From G020354785 sp964521285 (GTDB taxonomy: Bacteria > Bacteroidota > Bacteroidia > Bacteroidales > UBA10428): a DNA stretch of 64,000 bases. The stretch spans positions 62,001 to 126,000 of the forward strand of contig CAZFQS010000010.1 in NCBI GenBank assembly GCA_964521285.1. The letters are read 5' to 3'. The notes under the pieces were generated by a model, which was not told the DNA's origin, did no database searches, and saw only the letters and a list, made by a program, of their open reading frames with translations. This document shows positions 25,027-32,527 of this stretch, piece after piece (the stretch's first letter is position 1; each line of letters opens with the position of its first letter). The translations under genes and the position numbers were made by a program.

Positions 25027-25611
25027 CTATTCAACAGGAAAATAAATCTGGGTTTGATATTTATTAGGATCAGGCTCTGCATTGGGATCTGTTAAATAGA
25101 CTTCCCATACGGCCCCGCTAATTTTCAGGCCCTTTTCATCAATGTATTTCTGAATAGCTTCATAAACAGGTCCGAGTGATTCATATGGCCCTGTATGCAA
25201 AGCCGCCACTACTTTACAGGCAGGTAATTCCACAAATTCAATATCTCCTTCACATTCTGCTCCTGTGTCCACAGGGACTCCGGCTTCAAACTCGGTATCC
25301 CCCTCAGGATCCCAGCTGTGATATCTGGTAAATGGGGGGCCTGTCATTTCTATTTCATTATCTAAAATACAGCTCATAAGTTTTGGATAAAGCTCTCCCA
25401 TTTTTGCGCTGATTTCGTTAGTTGGAGTAGTTACTCTGATAATTAAAGCTTTTGTTGCTTCAATCACTTTAATTTCAATGTTGACTTCTGTACATTTTTT
25501 TGTTGTGTCGTCTTTAGAGTTCATGTTGGGTTTCTGACAATTATTTCCAAAAACCACTGGTTGAATTAAAAATAACGCCAGGGTTGTGGCAAAAATGTTA
25601 AATTTTTTCAT
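25027..25611 (-). CDS. Exported GyrI-like effector-binding-domain protein
   Basis: The 194-residue protein starts with a signal peptide (MKKFNIFATTLALFLIQPVVFGN). The remainder is a GyrI-like small-molecule-binding domain: paired beta-alpha-beta units with the characteristic KVVAALHTGPYESLGPVYEAIQKYI segment and a C-terminal QTQIYFPVE strand. Cytosolic members bind drugs or inhibit gyrase, or serve as effector domains of AraC/MerR regulators. Here it has no DNA-binding domain and is directed out of the cytoplasm. Several cysteines (CQKP, KKCTEV, SCILD, AECEG, PACKV) could form disulfides. The ligand is unknown. It lies 104 bp downstream of the GH92-like gene's stop on the other side, in its own unit. 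Confidence 0.75.
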   Translation of the reverse strand: MKKFNIFATTLALFLIQPVVFGNNCQKPNMNSKDDTTKKCTEVNIEIKVIEATKALIIRVTTPTNEISAKMGELYPKLMSCILDNEIEMTGPPFTRYHSWDPEGDTEFEAGVPVDTGAECEGDIEFVELPACKVVAALHTGPYESLGPVYEAIQKYIDEKGLKISGAVWEVYLTDPNAEPDPNKYQTQIYFPVE

Positions 25612-25715
25612 GATGCATTAATATTAAGGTTTAAGTAAAAATAATAATTAATTATTTTAAGTAAAGTTAAATAGTTAAATAATTATATAGAACCAGGATT
25701 TTTAATCCTGTTAAC

Positions 25716-27956
25716 TTATTTTACATATGAAGGTGGAGGAATAGTTTTTCCCCAGTCAGATGGTTCAGTGCCCATTATCAATACTAATTCAGCACCATTA
25801 ATTATATCTTTATGCTGAAACCATGCCTTATCCCAGAGTTTGCCGTTTAAACTGGCCGAAAGTACATATTTGTTTTCATTTGAGTTATTAAGGGTTCTGA
25901 TAACGAATTCTTTCCCTTTGCCTGTGACAATAGTTGTTTTGGCAAATACCGGACTCCCAATAAAATAAAAGTCCTGGCCAGCCATTGGATAAATACCTAT
26001 AGCACTCCAAACATACCATGCAGATAGTGAACCTGATATATCCTGGCCGGGTATTCCATCAGGCTGCGTATTATAATAGGTATCCAATATCCATCTTACC
26101 CTGTCTGCAGTCTTATCTGGTCTTCCTGCATAAATATACAACCACGGGATATTACTGTTCACAATATTGCCCGGGTTGAAATGACCTCTGTTAAAAAGCT
26201 CATCCAGAAATTCAACAATTGCTTCCTTACCTCCATGAAGCTCTATTAGCTTTGATATAAGATGGGGTGCTGACATGCTGTAATGCCACATCGAACCATC
26301 ATACAGGGGGCCAGTTTTTTGTACATAATTATAATCTTCATCTGTTGCCCTTTGCCAGTTACCATATTTATCCCTGGCCCAGAAAAACATAGTCTCAGGA
26401 TTAAATAATTTCAAGGCGTTCAGAGATCTCCCGGAATACATTTCATAATCTGCATTTTTACCAAGTTTTTTAGCTGCAAGTGACAGACAGTAGTCATTAT
26501 ACGCATATTCGAGGGTCCGTGAAGAAGCACCGTTTATAAATTCTTTATCTGCTACAGAAGTTACAGGCAAATATCCCAGGTTAAGGTATTGTTCCAGAAA
26601 CTTTCCGTAAAACAGCGGATTTTCTGAAAGAATGTCTGCATTTTTTTTCATAGCTATATATGCCAGGTCGTAGTTAAATCCCTTTATGTTTTTCAGGATA
26701 GCTTCGGTAATAACTACATCGGCATTTGTGCCTCCCTGGATTCTTGCATAATCTCCCGCTATCCAGGTATCGGGCAGCCATCCCCTGTTATTATATATCT
26801 TCAGAATATATTCTATCATTTGAGCCTGCCGATCAGGAAGAATTAACATTAACAGAGGATTTACTGTCCGGTATGTATTCCAGATTGAGTAATAATCCCA
26901 ATAATCAGGAACACTTGATTCGGGTGATGGATTTTCACCTGATAAATCACGGGGGGCCAGGAGAGAGTGGTACAGGGCTGTATAAAATATTGTGTTCTGT
27001 TCTTTAGTCCCGCCTTCTACAACTATTTTATTGAGATGATTTTGCCATATTTTTGATGCCCTGTTTTTGATCTTATTGAAATCCCAGCTGCTAGCTTCAT
27101 CAAGATTTGCCTGGGCTTTTTCGTTACTTACATATGATATTGCTATTTTTAACTTTATTCTTTCTCCCGGATTTATATTAAATGATACATATGCCCCCAA
27201 AGACACATTATTATCAGATTGTTCCTGAATTGATTTTTCGTTATGGCTTATAATTCCGTTATTCCATATCCCATATTCATTAAAAGGCTGATTAAATTCG
27301 GCTATAAAATAAATATTATATGGATTTAAACCACCCCGGCCACCTTCAAACCGACCATATCCCTGAACTTTGTTATCCGGCAGTATAGTAACTTCACACA
27401 TTTTACATTTACTTGTTCCTTCACTGCTCTCAGGACCTGTCAAGCTGGCCGAAGGGTCGATGATAAAGTGTACGGGTCCTTTTTCAGAATATGTATATCT
27501 GTGAAAGCCTACCTTTTCAAAAGTAGTTACTTCCGCCTTTATGTTGCCTTTCGCAAGTGTCGCAGAAAAATACCCTGGTGATGCTTTTTCATTAACCAGC
27601 ATTGATGTTTTATTTTTTAAATCCAGCTGACCTATCTGCGTAATTACCAGAATATTGCCGTACCTTGGATTGCCAAAGTCACTGTTAATATGTGTCTGGC
27701 TAAAGCCATAAGCTGGCATGTTTGGTCTGTAACCCAGTGGAGGCTGATCGCATTTAAGACTTTTCAGGTCGCACTCAGGACTAATACATACCATACCAAA
27801 AGGAAGAACAGCTCCGGGATAAAGGTTTCCGGGTATGTCTGTGCCGATAAAAGGGTCAACATAATCAGCCGGATTATCTGAAGAATCCTTTGAAGTGCAG
27901 GAATAAAAAAGTATGAATACAACCAGGCAAGATAAAATTCTAATATGTTTACTCAT
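25716..27956 (-). CDS. GH92-family (alpha-mannosidase-like) lipoprotein with altered catalytic motifs
   Basis: The 746-residue product is a lipoprotein (signal ending LFYSC) of the GH92 family, recognised by YVDPFIGTDIPGNLYPGAVLPFG at the mature N-terminus and by SAWYVWSAIGIYP near the end. Most GH92 enzymes are calcium-dependent exo-alpha-mannosidases. The two catalytic blocks deviate: the usual GNEP(D/S)xH, which supplies the catalytic acid Glu, reads GNIVNSN (Ile598), and the usual PGNDDxG, which holds the base Asp, reads PGQDISG (Asp639 kept, second Asp replaced by Ile640). The protein may be inactive as a mannosidase, use another mechanism, or act on another substrate. No SusCD pair is adjacent. 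The reading frame is intact, so this is not a decayed pseudogene. Confidence 0.85.
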   Translation of the reverse strand: MSKHIRILSCLVVFILFYSCTSKDSSDNPADYVDPFIGTDIPGNLYPGAVLPFGMVCISPECDLKSLKCDQPPLGYRPNMPAYGFSQTHINSDFGNPRYGNILVITQIGQLDLKNKTSMLVNEKASPGYFSATLAKGNIKAEVTTFEKVGFHRYTYSEKGPVHFIIDPSASLTGPESSEGTSKCKMCEVTILPDNKVQGYGRFEGGRGGLNPYNIYFIAEFNQPFNEYGIWNNGIISHNEKSIQEQSDNNVSLGAYVSFNINPGERIKLKIAISYVSNEKAQANLDEASSWDFNKIKNRASKIWQNHLNKIVVEGGTKEQNTIFYTALYHSLLAPRDLSGENPSPESSVPDYWDYYSIWNTYRTVNPLLMLILPDRQAQMIEYILKIYNNRGWLPDTWIAGDYARIQGGTNADVVITEAILKNIKGFNYDLAYIAMKKNADILSENPLFYGKFLEQYLNLGYLPVTSVADKEFINGASSRTLEYAYNDYCLSLAAKKLGKNADYEMYSGRSLNALKLFNPETMFFWARDKYGNWQRATDEDYNYVQKTGPLYDGSMWHYSMSAPHLISKLIELHGGKEAIVEFLDELFNRGHFNPGNIVNSNIPWLYIYAGRPDKTADRVRWILDTYYNTQPDGIPGQDISGSLSAWYVWSAIGIYPMAGQDFYFIGSPVFAKTTIVTGKGKEFVIRTLNNSNENKYVLSASLNGKLWDKAWFQHKDIINGAELVLIMGTEPSDWGKTIPPPSYVK

Positions 27957-28073
27957 ATGATTATTCTTAATATTCTAAAATTGCATGATCCTTACTCAAG
28001 ACGCTAATTTAATCAAAAACAGAACCTTTAAATTAAAACATTGGCATCAATTAAAGAAAATATTTATAAAGAA

Positions 28074-29603
28074 TTATCGCGTGATTGCCCATCCCGGCAA
28101 CACAAAAGGCTCTATATTAAAAACAATGCCTATTAATAAATATGTAATCAGTGTGACGATTAAAATACCAACAATGTTAATTACAAATCCTGTACGTATC
28201 ATATTATTTATGCTTACCCTGTTAGTCCCGAATATTATAGCATTAGGCGGTGTTGCTGTAGGAAGCATAAATGCAAATGATGCAGCCAGTGTAACAGGAA
28301 CCATAAATACCATGGGATTTATTTTTAAGCCAACGGCCATAGAAGCAAAAACCGGCAGAAGCATCTGGGTTGAAGCTGTATTTGAGGTTAATTCAGTAAG
28401 GAAAGTCATTAATGCTACTATTACCAGAATGTAAATAAGGGGATTAATATTTAAACTGCCGGTAAGTTGATTTGCCAGCCATAATGAAAGTCCTGATTTT
28501 TCAAACCCCAAAGCAAGAGCAAATCCTCCGCCAAAAAGTATAACTATATTCCAGGGAATTTTATTTGCCGTTTCCCAGTCCATTAATCTCTTTGCCCGAG
28601 CAGATTTTGCAGGGATTATAAACAATATAACTGCTATAAGAACAGCAACTGTTCCATCATTAATATATTTTGAATGTTTAAACAGTAATGCCCAGCCTGG
28701 AATACTAAAATTGTTAAACTTAAAGCCGGGTCTGGTTATCCATAGCAGTGCAAGGAGTATAAAAAGTATGAAGACTATTTTTTCTTCGTAAGATGATTTA
28801 CCAATACCATCATATTGATTTTTTATTGATTCCCTGGAAAGATTAGTTATTTTAATCTTTTTAACATATGAAAATTTTAATATTAACCAGACAATAATAA
28901 ACATAATCACTGTAAGGGGGAATGCAAACAAAAGCCATTGATTAAACAATATTTCCGGGGCATCAGCATATAAAATATTTAACATTCTAACACATATAAG
29001 GTTAGGAGGCGTACCTACAATCGTTGCAATTCCGCCTATTGAGGCACTATAAGCAATACCCAGTAAAAGTCCGGTTGCATAGCTTGAGAGTTCATTTTTA
29101 CTCAGACTTTCTTCTATCTTAATAATTATTGAAGTCACTATAGGTATCATCATCATTGCTGTGGCTGTATTTGAGATCCACATCGATAATATGGAAGTAG
29201 CAAGCATACAGCCAAGCAGTATTCTCCCGGGGCTGATACCTACCCATAATAATATTTTAAGGGCGATTCGTTTATGCAAATTCCACTTCTCCATGGCCAA
29301 TGCCATAATAAATCCGCCAATAAAGATGAATATTATATGGTTAAAATATGCTTTGGATATATCCTTTCCATCCAGTACCCCCAAAAGGGGAAAAAGTATT
29401 ACCGGTAAAAGGGCAGTAACACTTAGAGGTATTGCTTCAGTAACCCACCATACGGCCATCAATGCCGCTATTGCGCAAGTTCTTGTAATTTCGGGTTTGC
29501 CAGGTTCAAGGTCAGTAAAGAGCAGTATAAATAAAAACAAGAGGAAGCCAATAATTAATCCTGTGTACTTTTTATTTGAAAAACCAGTAAACCTGCTCTT
29601 CAT
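28074..29603 (-). CDS. SLC13/DASS-family anion permease
   Basis: This 509-residue membrane protein has about twelve hydrophobic segments and both hairpin SNT motifs of the divalent-anion:Na+ symporter family (SNTATAMMMIP near residue 150 and TSNTASTQMLLP near 415), plus the TEAIPLSVTALLP segment near the N-terminus. The family imports dicarboxylates, tricarboxylates, sulfate or phosphate with Na+. Specificity cannot be read from the sequence; a C4-dicarboxylate such as succinate or malate is common. It sits alone, between the GH92-like gene and the threonine cluster. Confidence 0.9.
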   Translation of the reverse strand: MKSRFTGFSNKKYTGLIIGFLLFLFILLFTDLEPGKPEITRTCAIAALMAVWWVTEAIPLSVTALLPVILFPLLGVLDGKDISKAYFNHIIFIFIGGFIMALAMEKWNLHKRIALKILLWVGISPGRILLGCMLATSILSMWISNTATAMMMIPIVTSIIIKIEESLSKNELSSYATGLLLGIAYSASIGGIATIVGTPPNLICVRMLNILYADAPEILFNQWLLFAFPLTVIMFIIVWLILKFSYVKKIKITNLSRESIKNQYDGIGKSSYEEKIVFILFILLALLWITRPGFKFNNFSIPGWALLFKHSKYINDGTVAVLIAVILFIIPAKSARAKRLMDWETANKIPWNIVILFGGGFALALGFEKSGLSLWLANQLTGSLNINPLIYILVIVALMTFLTELTSNTASTQMLLPVFASMAVGLKINPMVFMVPVTLAASFAFMLPTATPPNAIIFGTNRVSINNMIRTGFVINIVGILIVTLITYLLIGIVFNIEPFVLPGWAITR

Positions 29604-29726
29604 GTATTACTGAATTTTAATTTGACTGATAATTAGTCGCCTGTATTTTATGTTTTTGGCGGATAATAATTTAAGTATAGATATTCTTTAATATTTAAAT
29701 ATAATGGTTTATATCTTTAACAGTAA

Positions 29727-30332
29727 TTAATTATTAAAGTACTCCAGGAGCAGATCTTTTAATTTTTCATATTCGTATACAACAGGAAATTCAGGGTAAT
29801 CGTCGATAACATTTTGTGGCGGACGGGCAAGTATAGGCTTGTCTGCTTCTTTTAGCATAGATATGTCGTTATACGAATCTCCTATTGCAATAACCTCGTA
29901 GTTCAGGCTTTTAAGTGCCTGTATTACTTTTCTCTTCTGGTCTTTTTGTCTGAGCTTATATCCAATAATATTATTATTACTGTCAACTTCCAATGAATTA
30001 CAAAAAAGAAGCGGCCATCCAAGCTTGTTCATCAGGGGATCAGCAAATTCAACAAAAGTGTCGGAGACTATTACAAAGCGAGTCATTTTTTTCAGCCAGT
30101 TGATCATCTCCAGAGCCCCGTCAATGGGTTCAATCTTCCCAATAACGTTTTGAATATCTTTTAGCTTCAATCCATTTTTTTTCAGAACTTTTAGCCTGTG
30201 TTTCATCAGCTCATCATAGTTTTTAATATCTCTGGTAGTAAGTTTAAGCTCATCAATTCCTGTTGTTCTGGCTACATTAATCCATACTTCCGGGACCCAG
30301 ATTCCTTCCAGGTCTGAACATACTGAGTGCAT
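29727..30332 (-). CDS. thrH: ThrH: phosphoserine phosphatase / phosphoserine:homoserine phosphotransferase
   Basis: The 201-residue HAD enzyme matches Pseudomonas ThrH over its whole length: CSDLEGIWVPEVWI (HAD motif I, Asp nucleophile), TTRDIKNYDELMKHRL, IVSDTFVEFADPLM (motif II), GYKLRQKDQKRK and AIGDSYNDISMLKEA (motif III). ThrH hydrolyses phosphoserine and can pass the phosphate to homoserine, giving O-phosphohomoserine, the substrate of threonine synthase. Here it follows thrC by 77 bp in a run that includes thrA but no thrB. That context supports a role in threonine synthesis in place of homoserine kinase, although a thrB elsewhere in the genome cannot be excluded. Confidence 0.9.
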   Translation of the reverse strand: MHSVCSDLEGIWVPEVWINVARTTGIDELKLTTRDIKNYDELMKHRLKVLKKNGLKLKDIQNVIGKIEPIDGALEMINWLKKMTRFVIVSDTFVEFADPLMNKLGWPLLFCNSLEVDSNNNIIGYKLRQKDQKRKVIQALKSLNYEVIAIGDSYNDISMLKEADKPILARPPQNVIDDYPEFPVVYEYEKLKDLLLEYFNN

Positions 30333-30409
30333 AAAATGATTTTTAAAATTATTATACTTTTATATTAATTAGTTATCAGATATATTTTCTGTTTTCTTTA
30401 ATCTGGCTT

Positions 30410-31780
30410 TTAGAAATACTTATCTTTTAAGTATCTCTTAAACATGCTATAATCATTTTCCAGCACATCATACTGCTCTTCTTTATCTTCCAGACCCTTC
30501 AACGCGACAGGTAATTGAGGATCTATATTTAATATCTCTTTTATCTCCTCAGGAAATTTTGCAGGATGGGCTGTCTCAATGCAAACACTTATCTGATCCG
30601 GTGATGCATCATCAATATTGGCTTTAAAGTCTTCTGTTAGTCCGGCCCAACCCACAGCTCCGTGCGGCTCTATCAGCACCCTGTATTTTTCGTATACTTC
30701 TTTTATTGTCTGTTTTGTTCTTATATCATTGATACTGACGGTAAACATGTCTTTTCTCATCCGGTCAAGATCGGGTTGACTGTGAATAATACCTTTATCA
30801 TCCATTATACCTTTATACAAAGATACTACCCGTGCCATATTGCTGGGATGACCGACATTCATTGCGCTTGAGATACAATTAACAGAGGGTATAATTATCT
30901 TATATTTTCCCGTTTTCCAGTAAACCGGCACTTCATCATTTTCATTTGTTGATACTACAAAACGTTTAACAGGCAGGTCCATATTCATTGCAATAAGTCC
31001 TCCCATCAAATTACCGAAATTTCCTGATGGCACCGAAAATATTATTTTTTCATCATAGCCTTTGCAGAGTTTTGCAAATGTATATATATAATACATTGAC
31101 TGCGGAAGCAGGCGGCCGATGTTTATAGAGTTTGCCGACGAGAGATTCAAATAGGTAAGTTCTTCATCAGCAAATGCTCTTTTGACTATTGCCTGGCAAT
31201 CATCAAACTTTCCTTTGAGGGCAATGATTTGAATATTTTTATGTAAAGTAGTCATTTGTTTACGTTGCCTGTCTGTCACTTCCTTCTCGGGGAACAATAC
31301 AACAACCTTTATATTTTCAAGTTCATAAAAAGCATTGGCAATTGCACTTCCGGTATCTCCAGAAGTAGCTGTTAATATTAATAAACTCCTGTTTTCTTTC
31401 ACAAGAAAATATTGCATTAATCTGCCCATCAGGCGTGCCGCAAAATCTTTGAATGATGCAGTTGGCCCCTGGTCAAGATGCATAATATATTTCCTTTCAT
31501 AAACCTTTTCCAGGGGAACATCAAAATTGTATGCGTCTTTTGTTATCGAGTATAAATCTTTATCCGGTATTTCGTTTATCAAGAATTTCCTGCCAATTTC
31601 GTAAGCGATTTCGTAATATGGTTTATCAGCATAACTCATTAGCTCCTGAACGCTTATTTTCGGGATAGGATCAGGCATAAACAAACCTCCATCAGGAGCC
31701 AGCCCCTTAAGTAATGCTTCTTTAAAGGTTACTTTTCCTGCTTTTCTGTTTGTTGAATAGTATAAGATCCTTTCTGTCAT
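30410..31780 (-). CDS. thrC: Threonine synthase
   Basis: The 456-residue PLP enzyme converts O-phosphohomoserine to threonine. The PLP-binding lysine lies in DQGPTASFKDFAARLMGR, and TATSGDTGSAIANAF and VPSGNFGNLMGG give the phosphate-binding loops. The N-terminus (YYSTNRKAGKVTFKEALLKGLAPDGGLFMP) and length correspond to the longer E. coli/fungal-type enzyme. It lies 65 bp after the HAD phosphatase gene and 77 bp before thrH in the same direction. Confidence 0.95.
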   Translation of the reverse strand: MTERILYYSTNRKAGKVTFKEALLKGLAPDGGLFMPDPIPKISVQELMSYADKPYYEIAYEIGRKFLINEIPDKDLYSITKDAYNFDVPLEKVYERKYIMHLDQGPTASFKDFAARLMGRLMQYFLVKENRSLLILTATSGDTGSAIANAFYELENIKVVVLFPEKEVTDRQRKQMTTLHKNIQIIALKGKFDDCQAIVKRAFADEELTYLNLSSANSINIGRLLPQSMYYIYTFAKLCKGYDEKIIFSVPSGNFGNLMGGLIAMNMDLPVKRFVVSTNENDEVPVYWKTGKYKIIIPSVNCISSAMNVGHPSNMARVVSLYKGIMDDKGIIHSQPDLDRMRKDMFTVSINDIRTKQTIKEVYEKYRVLIEPHGAVGWAGLTEDFKANIDDASPDQISVCIETAHPAKFPEEIKEILNIDPQLPVALKGLEDKEEQYDVLENDYSMFKRYLKDKYF

Positions 31781-31845
31781 ATTATTCGGAGAAAATTATT
31801 TTCACAGTTTTTCTATTTCTGAAGGGTAAATTTAAAAATTATCAG

Positions 31846-32511
31846 TTAAATCAGATTATTTATATAATTTAAGGTCTCTTCATTAAATTCCTCAAAAGAA
31901 CTTAATTTAAGATCAACAAAATCAAATTTAGAATTACCATAATCTTCTTTTTCAAGTATAGCGACTACTTTCATTCCTGCAGATTTTGCAGATAAAGCAC
32001 CATAAAATGAATCTTCAAAAGCAAGGCATTTATCCGGACTTACATTTAATAATTTAGCTGTTGAAATATAAACTGCAGGATGTGGCTTTCCTGATTTCTC
32101 AACTTCTGAAGAATGAATGACCGGGAATTCATTATTTAATTTAAAAGTGCGAAGCACTGTCTGTATAATTTCCAGAGGTGATGATGAAGCAATTGCGGCA
32201 GTAATATTCTTTTTCTTAATAATCTTCAGAACCTTTTCTACATCTTTTTTTAACCTGCCTTTTGTTTTAATAAGATTTATGATTTCAGCATATAATTCAT
32301 CTCTAATTTTTTCCGGTTCTTTATCTTTCCAGGGTTTATAATCATACCAGTGTTTTACAGTATCAATACAATCCAACCCTGTAGTCTGCCTGCACATTTC
32401 AGTAGTCAGGTTAATTCCAACTGTTTTAAAGATTTTCTTTTCAGCTTCTTTCCAAAGCGGCTCAGAATCAATCAGTACACCGTCTAAATCAAAGATTGCA
32501 GCATTTATCAT
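31846..32511 (-). CDS. HAD-superfamily sugar-phosphate phosphatase-like protein
   Basis: The 221-residue protein has the beta-phosphoglucomutase/phosphatase type of HAD fold: FDLDGVLIDSEPLW (motif I), ASSSPLEI (motif II), KSGKPHPAVYISTAKLL (motif III Lys) and AFEDSFYGALSAKSAGM (motif IV). The cap domain is the small helical type. It resembles YniC/HxpB-like hexitol- or deoxyglucose-phosphate phosphatases more than phosphoserine phosphatase. It lies between thrA (16 bp) and thrC (65 bp), so it is part of the threonine operon, but a role in that pathway is not established. Confidence 0.88.
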   Translation of the reverse strand: MINAAIFDLDGVLIDSEPLWKEAEKKIFKTVGINLTTEMCRQTTGLDCIDTVKHWYDYKPWKDKEPEKIRDELYAEIINLIKTKGRLKKDVEKVLKIIKKKNITAAIASSSPLEIIQTVLRTFKLNNEFPVIHSSEVEKSGKPHPAVYISTAKLLNVSPDKCLAFEDSFYGALSAKSAGMKVVAILEKEDYGNSKFDFVDLKLSSFEEFNEETLNYINNLI

Positions 32512-32527
32512 GTATTTTAATTATAGG

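Noticed and set aside
27985..28434. 149-codon rightward frame
   Set aside because: It overlaps the 3' end of the SLC13 permease gene on the other strand; the permease has clear family motifs.
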